Assembly: GCA_012862575.1 (NCBI GenBank)
Contig: BLSF01000049.1
Span: forward strand, 248,001 to 312,000
Reading direction: 5' to 3'
Source of the DNA: Parietichytrium sp. I65-24A
Lineage: Eukaryota; Sar; Bigyra; Thraustochytrida; Thraustochytriidae
DNA: 64,000 bases
Part shown: positions 39,375 to 50,100 of the stretch, in pieces
Position numbering within the stretch: position 1 is the stretch's first letter
Layout: the number at the start of each line of letters is the position of its first letter
Position numbers and translations under genes: made by a program
Notes under the pieces: generated by a model
The model's input: only the letters and a program-made list of their open reading frames with translations
Told to the model about the DNA's origin: nothing
The model's database searches: none

Positions 39375-42321
39375 AGATCCCTTTCTTACTCTGAGTCTAC
39401 ATCATGCGTCGATTGTTTGGCTGAAAGAAGTGCCCCGTTGAAGGTTTATTTGGGCCGATTCGATGGCTCGTCTTAGTCGTTCAATGCTTGCCGCTATCGC
39501 GGTTGGAAGTCCGCACTGCCCCTGACGTCACAGACTCATCCGCGGCGCTGCTCCGCCCTTTTTTGGGAGCAATTAGCGTCGTTTTGTTTCGAAGATATTG
39601 CCGGACGGAGAACACCAATGCAACGCAGAACGTGAGACTGCCCACTAAAGCTAGAAGTTTGGTGACGGCCTGATTCATCGCTATCCCGGCAGCCTCATCG
39701 ACCTCCGTCTCAGTGCTGTTGCTCTCTTCTTCAAGTTCGCGAGCTGTCTCATACAACCCAGTCATCCACAACCCTCTGGAGCCCTCTAAGTTGAAATAGT
39801 GCAAATACATCACGCGGTCGTCCCCGGAAATTACAAAGCCTCCTGCTTGGCTGGACATTACACGGCGTGCAGTCGCTGGGGTTGAAATTGAGGCTCGGGG
39901 CAACAAGCTGCCAGTGGCTTCTCTGTAAAGCACGCGCACACCCACTTTTGTTGAACAAATCAGCTCTCCCCCCCACGAGCTCTTTAGATCGCACTGCGTT
40001 GTGGAGATAGACAGAGACTTGTCATTTTTGCTGAGGATATCCCGCTCAGCGTACTCTGCGCCTCGTCTTTGGATTACTGCGCCCAACTTCAATTCGTGCG
40101 CTTGCGCTCCACGAAGGTCGCTTTCGGACGTCTGAACGGCTAGTTTTGTCTGCACGAGGAAAGACGTGCCTTGCCGTACGAGCACAAAGGAGTCGCCCCG
40201 AAAGTCGGAAATGACATCGCCAGCAGCGAGATCACTCAGTTCTGATGGTACATCATTTACTGGTGCCCAGTTACCTTCTTCCACATTCGCAAAAACCAAG
40301 GTCTGCGTTGAACCATCCTGGCCCGTGCCTCTTATCAACATCAGGCTCTCCGAGAGCTCTAAAGCGCGTTGACCGTCCCCAAGCAGAGAATTCAGCCCCA
40401 AGGGAATCGTTTCGGCCCACCTCCACTGCTTGCCGACTGCCGGCCTTTTGTAGATGTACAATGCGGGCGGGACCGATGCCGCAACAGCCAAGACGCCATC
40501 GTGCACTTTGACGGAATGGCCGAAGCCACCGACATCGGATTCAGCGATCACCTGAACCTCCTCAAAATCAGAGAACGGCGCCTTCTGCGCAAAAACGTAA
40601 ACCTTGCTCGCCAAAGATGAACCGACCACGACGTCCCGTCCATCCGCGTCTGCGTCAACACCGTCGTCGAAAGGAAATGCAAAGCTCTGGCTCGGCAACA
40701 GTAATTCTGCGGTATCTTGCAATTCAGCGGCGCTCGCGCTTTCTGCAAATAAAGTCCACACGCACGCAGCCGCAAGCCGCCATTGCATCTTCTCGGAGCG
40801 CCGAGCCTCGGACAGATGATGTATCTGATCTTTGCGCAGCCAGCACGACGCAAGTTGCAAGTTGCTCGTTTCCTATCACGGCCTCAAGTCCCCGCCCAAT
40901 TGCAAACACGAAGGGTGTCCAACTCGTTAAAGGAACAGCGCCATTGATGGTGAACTAATCTTCGCAATTACCCAAAGCACCACACATACGAAACCATCGT
41001 CCGAAATTCCTCTCCCTTGCATGTTACTAGCTCGTACCGCGTTCAGTTTCAGACAATATATACACGACACCGATCCGAACAGACCTCATGGCACATCACC
41101 AGAGGGTTTCGCGTAAGGCACGCTTGGAGATTCTCGATGCTTTCAAGTCAAACATGGTTAAAGTAACACTAATGCTTTAACTTCAGAGTCATATTCATGT
41201 CGACTTTGAATTGTTTGCTCAAGCAAAGCAGTGATGAAAGACTCTAACGAGCACTTCTAGTTTCAGCACTAAATCGGCCGAGTCGCGTAATCTCAACGAC
41301 GCCGATTTTGCAAACTTGAACTCATTTCTCAGCTCCCGCTGTGTTAAGGTGAACACCATTCTCAGAACGAAAAGTGTCCGTTCACAAGTCAGACCACCGT
41401 GGCACTACTAATGTGTAGCTAGGTACAACGTTAACCAAGATGCACGCTGCGACCACAGCGACCACAGCGACCAGGTATCGGAGGTCCCCAAAATGCCAAA
41501 ATGTGTTCGCGTTCTACCAAACATGCATTGCCACGAGACCCTCGAACAAGGTTTAAGCTGCATTTTTCTATGGCCGCTTGCGAAGCGCCTTTGCTGGGTT
41601 CAGATGGTTCCCCGCTCGGTGAACTCGAAAACAACACGCCGCCCCCGATACTCAGATGTTAGTACCAAAATTTGGCCAAGAGAAGCGTTCCAGGGGCGGC
41701 TGGGTGCCTTTGTTGTTGGAGCGCCTTTTTTTCGCCGCCTCAAGACACCAATTGAGCGCTACAGGTTCTCGCATCGCACGAATTTTTGGCTCTGTCAATT
41801 GATGCACTCGACCAACTGTTGGGACTTGGTAGACAACTTCGTCCACGCTACATGAACTGTGATGATGGCCAACGGGCAAACGTAGCGGACGTCAGACTTC
41901 GTCAGAGACCATTCATGTGAGGGCATTTCTTCGTGGCCATGTACGGAAGAAAGAAACGCGTTTGCAACCCGAAATCCAAACCGGCGTTTCATTCACAGTC
42001 AATTCAACGAACTCAGAGAGGTTCGTTTTTCGGGAGGTGTCGTCTGTAGAAGTGACCCTCCAGCATTCGCTTGATTTTCATTTGCGCCTCGTGCATTCTT
42101 CCAAAGCACGACAAGTCGCATTGCTAATGTTGAAGAATTCCATGCGACTTTGCAACGACTCCCAGGTTAAAAGAAATTTCGCTTCTCTACTAGACTAGAG
42201 CAGGCCTAATTGCTAAGCGATGTAGCCGTGCTCTGCGAGTCCGGTTCTCTCGAGAAGAACCCACTTGTCCAAATGCGTTCCCCGGCATGAAGCGACGCAC
42301 AAAGACGCACAGAACTCTCAA
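39375..42321. repeat. 2.95-kb direct repeat, right copy
   Basis: The right copy of the unit at 36408-39373. It starts immediately after the N and ends with the same CAGAACTCTCAA at 42321, after which unique sequence begins. It is shorter by 19 bp because of small indels. Confidence 0.95.
39481..40788 (-). CDS. Secreted single-pass membrane protein with beta-propeller-like repeats, right copy (probably the other allele)
   Basis: 435 residues from the ATG at 40788. It differs from the left copy by one Ala fewer in the signal peptide, Asp to Gly in ELKL(D/G)AV, and GC to VG before VRVLYRE; other coding changes are silent. Domain layout is the same: signal peptide, FG-GAP-like ectodomain, membrane helix, basic tail. 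Because the copy boundary is an N, this is more likely the second haplotype of one locus than a true paralogue. Confidence 0.7.
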   Translation of the reverse strand: MQWRLAAACVWTLFAESASAAELQDTAELLLPSQSFAFPFDDGVDADADGRDVVVGSSLASKVYVFAQKAPFSDFEEVQVIAESDVGGFGHSVKVHDGVLAVAASVPPALYIYKRPAVGKQWRWAETIPLGLNSLLGDGQRALELSESLMLIRGTGQDGSTQTLVFANVEEGNWAPVNDVPSELSDLAAGDVISDFRGDSFVLVRQGTSFLVQTKLAVQTSESDLRGAQAHELKLGAVIQRRGAEYAERDILSKNDKSLSISTTQCDLKSSWGGELICSTKVGVRVLYREATGSLLPRASISTPATARRVMSSQAGGFVISGDDRVMYLHYFNLEGSRGLWMTGLYETARELEEESNSTETEVDEAAGIAMNQAVTKLLALVGSLTFCVALVFSVRQYLRNKTTLIAPKKGRSSAADESVTSGAVRTSNRDSGKH

Positions 42322-43432
42322 GACTTCTACCGGTGTGGATAGACAATCCTATTCCATTGCACTCGCCCAGTGCACGTCGAGCAGCCTGAACCGTGGCCGC
42401 TTTCGTACCGCACATGCGCCACGCCACGTTCGTCGTAAGCGCACTCTGTCAGTCAGGCTACAGCGCGTGGAAATGCGTGCAAGCCATTATAGTATTAGCA
42501 TTAGTTCTGGATCAGAGCCAACAGCGGAGACTGCGGCGATGGGAGTATTTTTGTAAACCGAGGTCTGTGATTGAAGTATGTGTAATGGTTCCGTCCATGC
42601 AGTTTTATCCGCGAGCGATTTTGAAAATCGTCAAAAAGAATAGAAACAGAAACAGAAAGAAGAAAGAATAGAAAGTGAAGAGGGAAATAAAATGTTCAAT
42701 TTTTCAAAACAACAAAAACAATTTTGTTTGTTTTTTGACAATTCGAAACCAATCAATCAATCAAAATTGATTTACTCCGTTTTGTGAAGTCCACCCATTG
42801 AGTCCTACTCGTCAGCTATGCCAAACTATACAACCTATGCTGAGACAACTGAGGAGTACTAGACGCTTAGGATAACCTATCCAGTATCTTATACCGAACC
42901 AGGTAATAACCCGCTATCCCTCTGTCTCCCAGTCACTGTGCCATTAGCAAAATCATTAATGCCACTATCACCCCTCCACTAATCTCTCATCTAGAGCACG
43001 TTCTCACTCTCATCCTCCTTCAGACCCTCGTCCACAGTACAAGCCAACTAACCTAAATGCTAATCTAGTCTAGTCCTCCCACCACAGCCTACAGCCTGAG
43101 ACTCTCGCTACTAACTCCTACCACATAGTCATCGCAGAACTTCGCTAAGCCCTCTTACCCCTCGCTACGCCGCACTACGCCGCGTTCTACCGTGCTCGGC
43201 TAGGCCAGGCTCTACCGTGTCGTAGAGTATTGCAAAGCGCTGTGATGCCATTGCAGCGGGTGCTAGCGCGTCGTAGCTGAGTCTTAGCGATTTGGTTTGG
43301 TTCTAAATCTTGCAGGTTGATGGTCCCAGAAGTTAGTCCAGAACGCCTCCAAGTCTTCCAAGAGCCAAGTGTCGAGAGAATCAAGAGCCAAGAGCGGCGG
43401 AGAAACAGAAGCACAACCACAACCAAAAACAG

Positions 43433-43474
<42 letters not shown>

Positions 43475-43616
43475 CGCGTGCCGTGTCCCGTGTTGTAAGC
43501 GCGTCGCTTCGTTGCGCATAGCTCGCGTCGTGCGGTGTGGATCTTGTTGGTGCTTACTCGGGAGGAACGTGGGCTCGCTCGGTCGGCTTGTTGTTTTGTT
43601 GTTAAAGGAAGCGGGG
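40789..43616. other. Right-copy flank and upstream region of Tim44
   Basis: Up to 42321 it repeats the left copy. Then follow a purine-rich stretch (42640-42680), a CTA/TAG-rich patch (about 42820-43180) and a perfect GA tract (43436-43472) before Tim44. No gene seen. Confidence 0.5.
43436..43472 (+). promoter_or_regulatory. GA tract upstream of Tim44
   Basis: A perfect GA run on the coding strand, 145-181 bp before the ATG at 43617. Confidence 0.4.
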
Positions 43617-45302
43617 ATGAGGCACGCGGTGGTGAGGCCTGCGGCGAGGTACGCTGCGCGGCGCTATGGCGGACTGCGGTTGCTGAGCACGTCGAATGAC
43701 AAGCAGTCTGGCTCGGAGAAGAAGGCTGAAGAAGGCTCTAAGAAGGATGGCGAACAACAACAACAGCAGCAGCAGCAGCAGCAGCAGGATGGCGGGTTCT
43801 TCGCGTCGCTGCGGGAAGAGATGCGGCAGAACCCAGACATTCAGAAGACGCTGAATGAGATCAAGCAAGGCGGGGACGCGGCAAAGCCGAACGCTTCGGC
43901 GGCGGAGGAGCCTAAAGCGCAGGGCGGCGTGAGCGTGGGCGAGGTCGTGGATGAGCTCAAGAAGGCTTGGGGCCTCGGTTCCGGAAGCAGCTCCACCAAG
44001 CCGTCGTCAGAAGGAAGCCAGACGCAGACGAAACAGGAGCAGCAGCAGCAGCAGCCAGGGGAAGATGCCAGCAAAAGCGGAGGCGTAGAAGGTGAACAAG
44101 ACGACAGTCGTCCGTCGTTCAGATCGAGATTTAGAGCCGTGCGCGAGAAGGTGTGGTCCAAGCTCCCAGACTCCTTCGGCAACGACAACCAGTCCTGGGA
44201 AGATGCGTTCAAAGAGGTCTTCGGAATCAAGGTGGACAAGAAGAAGAAGACCACCGAAGAGGAGGTGCGCGAGTGGTTCGAGACCGTGGACAAGGAGACC
44301 GGCGACACTTACTACTACAACAACTCGGGACAAACTGTATGGGAGAAGCCTACCGACGGCAAGATTATTAGGGACCCTGAGATGGAGGCCAAAGACTGGG
44401 CTGAAAAGGAGGCAGCAGAGCCGGCGCAGCCAAACTACTACGAGGTCAAGATCCAGGAGATTGCTGCGCAGATCTCGCAGATGGAAGGCGAGCGTGATGC
44501 TGCAATGGCAGAGTCGGACATGGCCAAGTTCAAGGAGCTCAACAAGCGTATTCGCGAGTTGAGGAAGGAGATCGAGAAACTCTCCGCAAAGGCCAACACC
44601 ACGGCTATGGTTCACGTGGAGGAGAAGAAAGGCGCGTGGGAGCAATTCAACGATCGCCTGCGCGAAACGCCCATCATCAAGGACATCTTTGGCATCGCTG
44701 ACTCGAAAGTTGCTCAAAAGGCGATGGATGCCGCGTCGGATGCTCGCGAGGCTCTCGAGACGAGCCAAAATCCCCTCGTGTACCGCATGTACTCCATGTA
44801 TGACTCTGTGTTCGCAGAGACTGAGATGGGCGAGGCGATCAAGGAGTTCCGCAAAATGGACCCAGAGTTTACTATCGAGGGCTTCTTGGATGAAATGCAC
44901 GACGAGATTGCCCCTAAGGTTATCAAAGCATTTCTCGACGGCGACATCAAGACTCTGGATGACTTTTGTTCGGAGGGTGCCGGCGCCGCCGTGAAGGCGA
45001 GCATCAAGGACCGCATGGCAGCTGGACGCAGGGCTGATAACAACATCCTCTCTATTGGCGAGATTCACCTCGCCGCAGCAAAGGTGGTCGACAAGATGGG
45101 TCCGCTCCTTGTCGTCCAGTTCATGGTGCAGCAGATCAACTGCCTCTACGACCTGAAGGGCAATGTGGTGGAAGGCAAGGAGGACGAGATCTTGGGGGTC
45201 TTTTATGTCTTCGCAATTACTCGCGAGTACGACGAAGTCACCATGGACTACCGTTGGAAGATCAAGGAGTTTGGAATTGGTGGAACCACCCCATACATCT
45301 GA
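43617..45302 (+). CDS. TIM44: Mitochondrial import motor subunit Tim44 with an inserted WW domain
   Basis: 561 residues, ATG at 43617 (MRHAVVRPAARYAARRYGG), a basic mitochondrial presequence. A polyglutamine run (CAA/CAG codons, residues 47-57) is followed by FFASLREEMRQNPDIQKTL, the conserved Tim44 N-terminal helix. Residues 217-246 form a WW domain (VREWFETVDKETGDTYYY, then GQTVWEKP), with both tryptophans, the YYY strand and the final proline. A coiled-coil stretch follows (about 275-325). The Tim44 C-terminal domain is about 385-557 (YRMYSMYDSVFAETEMGEA to KEFGIGG). Tim44 tethers mtHsp70 to the TIM23 channel on the matrix side. The WW domain is in frame, with no sign of an intron or error around it. 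Classical Tim44 proteins (about 430-480 residues) lack it. Confidence 0.92.
   Translation: MRHAVVRPAARYAARRYGGLRLLSTSNDKQSGSEKKAEEGSKKDGEQQQQQQQQQQQDGGFFASLREEMRQNPDIQKTLNEIKQGGDAAKPNASAAEEPKAQGGVSVGEVVDELKKAWGLGSGSSSTKPSSEGSQTQTKQEQQQQQPGEDASKSGGVEGEQDDSRPSFRSRFRAVREKVWSKLPDSFGNDNQSWEDAFKEVFGIKVDKKKKTTEEEVREWFETVDKETGDTYYYNNSGQTVWEKPTDGKIIRDPEMEAKDWAEKEAAEPAQPNYYEVKIQEIAAQISQMEGERDAAMAESDMAKFKELNKRIRELRKEIEKLSAKANTTAMVHVEEKKGAWEQFNDRLRETPIIKDIFGIADSKVAQKAMDAASDAREALETSQNPLVYRMYSMYDSVFAETEMGEAIKEFRKMDPEFTIEGFLDEMHDEIAPKVIKAFLDGDIKTLDDFCSEGAGAAVKASIKDRMAAGRRADNNILSIGEIHLAAAKVVDKMGPLLVVQFMVQQINCLYDLKGNVVEGKEDEILGVFYVFAITREYDEVTMDYRWKIKEFGIGGTTPYI
43757..43790 (+). repeat. CAA/CAG repeat coding polyglutamine in Tim44
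   Basis: About eleven glutamine codons, mixed CAA and CAG, directly after the presequence. A second short CAG run is near 44038-44057. Confidence 0.9.
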
Positions 45303-46158
45303 GCGCAATGTCATCGGCCTGATAATCTTCCTTCCTTCCTTTTAGGTTGTTCGAAACTGAAGAACCATGGCACCATCGCGTGCAAAGTTGTGTATTGACG
45401 TGTTAGGGTGAGCGAGATTTGATTCTGCTCATCTCCGCCTACTTTTTATTAAAATAATATGGTCAGCTTTCTTCGTTGAGGGGCTATGTTGCATTAGTTG
45501 AATAAATGTCCTCTGCAAGGTTGGTTTCTGAATCCCGAAATCACAGTCAATACAATCACCAACAACACTGCAAATTGTAGCCCGTCCAGAAAGATACGTA
45601 AACGAGCTTTTACTTTTTTCCAACCGTGGTTTTTCAGCAGCAAGAACGACATCACCAGCAAGATCCCCAAGTAGCTTCGTGCCCGGAGTACTTGTTCTAT
45701 GAATAACATTGACAGTGAGATAGAATACTCCAGAGAACCTTCAAAATTATAAAGATACCAAGAACGACGAGTTCAATAGCTCCGACAGAGACAAAGTAAT
45801 CCGGGGAGAGAGAGAAGAAAAGCAGTGTTCAAGTTTGATGAGATCTTTTATCACATTCATTTTTATGAGGAGGGGCGCCGACACGACGAGTTCAACAACT
45901 CCAAAGGAGGCGAAGGAAACGAAGCAGTCCAAAAAGAGGAAGGAGTTCACAAACTAAACACAGGGCAGCAAAACGCGCTGAAATGAACTCTTTACTCCGC
46001 TGGCGAGAGATCCTTCAAGTTCGAGGCCGACTAGGGGTAGGGTGGAGCTAATCTTCTTCTGGTCAATCATTGTTCAATCCACAGTTCCGAGATCCCACTC
46101 AAGCTGACTCGAGCGAGAATCAGGGATGCGGCACATGTAGGGCTGGCTCGCAAGCCTT
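45303..46158. other. Gap between the convergent Tim44 gene and the small disordered gene
   Basis: Facing 3' flanks. Two diverged direct repeats about 120 bp apart (45764-45800 and 45883-45925; shared ACGACGAGTTCAA and AGTCC/AATCC). On the minus strand both read as a hydrophobic peptide around ELVV. No complete gene. Confidence 0.4.
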
Positions 46159-47118
46159 CTATGCTGTCGTGATAGAGTTGGATGATGCTGCCGCAGGCGC
46201 ACCACTTTCTTTCATGTACCGGAAAGAGTTTGTCCGTGCGACCCCAGAGTTAGCGAGGGATACCCAGAACTCCTTGGATGGAGGGAGCTGAAACGAGCTT
46301 TGCGTTGAGGGCCCAGAAGGCATTGACATTGAACTGCTTGAGGACAGAGGTGACGGTCCCAATGCGCCGCGAAACTTGCTGCTCCTGTTTCCGCAGTCCA
46401 AAGAATTTGCAGTCTGCAGATTCTCCTTGTCGAGGTCCATGCTGCAGGATCTCTGGCGACGGGTTGTTTGAGGGCGAATTACATTGGCTCTCCTGGACAC
46501 AGGGGGATGCGGGGAAAGAGACTGGCGGGAGGCATTCTCTGGGAGTGAGACTTTTGCCTTGAACTGACTGTTCATTTGCTCCTTGCTATGGGCAGCGCTC
46601 TGCATTTCGCGCATCAGCATCTCGGCTACAATCGAGGAGAGGGCGCGACGCTCGGTTTCTGAGAGCATTCCAGTGAGATCCCATGGAGACACCTTGTCTC
46701 CGCGGCTATTACGAAGGCTGGATCCGCAAAGAGAAGTGAGCTTGGTGAGCCCGCTTGTAATGCTCTCAGAAAATTCTGAGCTCCCTGTAAGTTCCATTGC
46801 CCAATTTCCTGCGTACAATTGTGTGAGCACTTTGATGCCCTTGTCTTTGAGAAGCAAGTCAGACTTGGACGTCGCCGGTCTTGGAGTATCGTGATGCTCG
46901 CTCTTCTCTTCCACGACGTGGCTAGAAGGAATTGGCCGCAATTTTTGGAGGTTGCCGCTGGTATCGGAGGTGCACTTTGTTGGCTGGTGCTTGGAAAAGT
47001 AAGAAGCAGAATCAAATCTTGTCATCTGCCTGTTCTCGTACTTGTTGAGCGCCCTGTCCACCAGGCATTTGCGCGCATCCTCCGCAGTGAGCTCATTGGT
47101 GGTATTTGATGCGTCCAT
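46159..47118 (-). CDS. Hypothetical, mostly disordered protein with an FDSASY motif
   Basis: 319 residues from the ATG at 47118 (MDASNTTNELTAEDARKCL). The first 45 residues form a short helix (ARKCLVDRALNKYENR) followed by RFDSASYFSKHQ. This recalls the endosulfine/Igo signature FDSGDY but lacks the G-D pair, so the similarity may be chance. A second ordered stretch (about 90-190) contains LLLKDKGIKVLTQLYAGNW and LSETERRALSSIVAEMLMREM. The C-terminal half is Ser/Pro/Arg-rich with SRRANVIRPQTTRR and ends in Ser/Met repeats. No membrane or catalytic features. Function unknown. Confidence 0.6.
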   Translation of the reverse strand: MDASNTTNELTAEDARKCLVDRALNKYENRQMTRFDSASYFSKHQPTKCTSDTSGNLQKLRPIPSSHVVEEKSEHHDTPRPATSKSDLLLKDKGIKVLTQLYAGNWAMELTGSSEFSESITSGLTKLTSLCGSSLRNSRGDKVSPWDLTGMLSETERRALSSIVAEMLMREMQSAAHSKEQMNSQFKAKVSLPENASRQSLSPHPPVSRRANVIRPQTTRRQRSCSMDLDKENLQTANSLDCGNRSSKFRGALGPSPLSSSSSMSMPSGPSTQSSFQLPPSKEFWVSLANSGVARTNSFRYMKESGAPAAASSNSITTA

Positions 47119-50100
47119 CGTGAGTTGCTCGCGAAGTTTGCCTCAGACTCGCTTCCTGCTTGTGTACTCGTGCTTTTAACCGCTGACTGTCGCAGCTCGT
47201 CCGGACAACGCCAAGCTCAGCTTGCTCTGGTTGGGATGAGTGTGTTTGAAGGTCTGCCACTCCAGAGTGTCGGAAGCCACGGCGCCTGACTGATTGCCCG
47301 ACAAGATGAGTGGTCTACCACACGGAGAACAAGAATGTGTTGGTTGGTTGGTTGGTTATTTGGATGGAGTTGAAACGAATTGAGCACGTTGATAGGTGGT
47401 TGTCTTCTGGCAAATTATGCTCCTCTTAATCTCACCCCCAGATGGGTTTGAAATGTTTTCTGTCCCAGGTCGAAAGTCCACCAACAGAGCTCAAACGCTT
47501 CCGACTTGAGTCTGGAGGCAGTAGCCAGAGCACTCCCTTTTCAGTCGCCCCATCTACCGCATCTCAAAACCAACGATACTCCCGGAGCGAGCGACACACA
47601 TACACTTGCTCTGAGGCTTGGATTTCCGAACAGCTGAGCGGTTGAGCTGGTGACTATGGCGTTACTGCTCCCATTGCGGTGCTCCGAGGTGGGAACTTTT
47701 CCGGTCCTACACTAGTCATCAGGCATTCGCTATTGCATAAATTGACTATCTCCAGTCTGCTCTTTCACCTCAAGCGCCGTGCAACGATACCTCTGGCACT
47801 GCAGCCGGTTAGTCGTCTGCCCAAGCATCCACCTTGAACTCTTTGAAACCGTCAACTACTTCAACTGACACAAGATTAGTCTGCCTGCTCCTTGGCACAG
47901 TAAAAATTAGTAAAAATTAGGCTCGAACCAATTTGCTCTCAATGCGCCATTCGTGCCACTGAAAGCGCGATTCAAACTCCCAAATACCAGCGTTCAGTAC
48001 CGAGTATTCAGAACGGAATTCACCACTCATAATAAACATATTGTCAGAATTGAGAATTCAGAATTCAGAATCTAGACTTGATTGATGAATGAAGACAAGA
48101 GGAATCACTTTCCGAGCCGTCGCTCAGCGCCCATACGTTTAAAGACGTTTTTGTTCTGCGCCATTCTTACCAATTCTGATCGACCGCTCTGCCTTCGCAA
48201 AGCCAAGCCTCTACTCGAAGTACTTTCAATTCTCGGTGACATTTCCGGTACCGGTACTCCCACGTCTCCCACGTCTCCAATTTCTTCTCCCCAGGCACTC
48301 ACCGCCCCAACAACCTTCTTACCGCTCAAACATAACACTCGCTAGCATTCTAACGGCCATAAAAACTCTCCTCTGCTAGACTATCGGCTAACACTGATAC
48401 CCATTTACGGAAACGTAAGACGTGCACGATATTGTTAAATAAGCTTATGATCTACTATAAAAGGTGTGCGACTAAAAGTTTCCTATTCTCTAAGTACTAA
48501 TCTTATGTGAGTCCTATTCTTCTTCTATTTACCTGGAAAGTTGTACTATGGTAATTCTTCTGTAGGTAGGAGTAGTGAGGTACTGGCGCAATAGAAAAGC
48601 TTAATTGGTGTGGTAGTGGTAGCTTACGTGCATTCAGTTGATCAAGGCGAAGAAGGAGAAGCAAAAGACCACAGAGCTATGACAAGTGTGATAAGATGTC
48701 GAGTGATGACTTGTATGAAAAACTCCCTTGGTGAGCTCCGTAAAGCAGAGAAAAATGCACGAGATGCCGTGCATATGTTGCCGTTGAGAGTTGTGATGCT
48801 CAGCTTCTTTGCTCCGCCATGCGAGGGTCACGCACGCATACTAATTAGCAAAAGCATCTGCCTCGTTTTTGGGTCCATTGTAAATGCATCCCGCAGGCGG
48901 AGAAAAACGGTACTCATCGCCTGGCAAGGCGCTTGTGCACCGATCGCGGCTTACGCACCGGATTCCACCTGGTGCTAAGCCGAGTAAAGTGGGCTCGAAT
49001 GTTCGTTCCGAAACAATTTTTTAACTCTAATTTCACGCACAAGCCAAGAAATAGCATTCAACGCATCCATACTTGTCAGCGAAAGAACACTTGCGGCATC
49101 TCTCATCTGCACCATACCACGCAGCGCAGCGCACCTTTATGAGTTTTGCACGACTACAGGTGCTCGGCGTGGTCCCAAAATTTCGATTTCTCTTCTCCAA
49201 ACTATGAATGAAGAAGTCAGTGGAACCATTTCCCAACGAACCTGTATACTGGGTTTGGATGAAAAGAAAGAAAAAGTGAGGTATTCATTCAATGGTGTCT
49301 TCTCCCCGGTACTTTGAAAGCCTCGTGGTGCATGAGAATCAATTCTGTTGGTCATCTTCTTCCCGCATCTCGGGCACTCTATTGACATCAAGAACTCGCC
49401 ACTGTACATCTCATCATCCATCTCATCATCACGCCATTTCTCTCTGAGCTACGTGAAATACTTTTGTTGTGAATAACCGCACGAACTAGAGGGCTGACCT
49501 CTTTAAGCGTCAAGCAGAAGAGTGTGAACGTTACCTGAGTTCCTTTTTCCGCAATTGCAGCCTTGTACTGTCAATGGCCCAGTTTTGGAGATGACCTTCC
49601 AACGTTGGGTTCTAACATCCAACTTTTGGTTCTTCGCGTATTTTCGTGCACGACAATTCTCCCACTCACTCCACCATCATATTTGGGAGGCAGCCAGATC
49701 ACATCGTTGAAAGTCTTCATCCCGGTGCAGCCGTTCGTACCCGTTCACCCGCGAACTCATGAAAGCCGGGGAATTTGGCCTTTCAGCGAGTTGGTTCTAT
49801 CCGTGCCATTTCTCGACTTGTCGATTTGCTCACAGGCACTTGTTTTCCTTCCCAACTGCGCATTTGACCATTAGCGTCCACCAATGGGGCAATTCCCTCC
49901 ACGCCGTGGCCAATCTACGAGCAACGAAGAATTCGAACAATGCAAAAACAAGGAACAAAACGTCGTTTTTAAAACGCAGAACTTGGCCTCAAACTTCTCA
50001 GATCGAAGAAATGCCTCATCAGAATTCAGAATTTCAGAACTCTGTTCACTTGACAAGTGCTTCACGAGTGCAGTGTAAACAAACCCTATCTGAAGGTACG

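Noticed and set aside
44007-45314. Minus-strand open frame of 435 codons opposite Tim44
   Set aside because: Shadow of the sense gene; Leu/His/Val-rich composition typical of antisense frames, and no family match.
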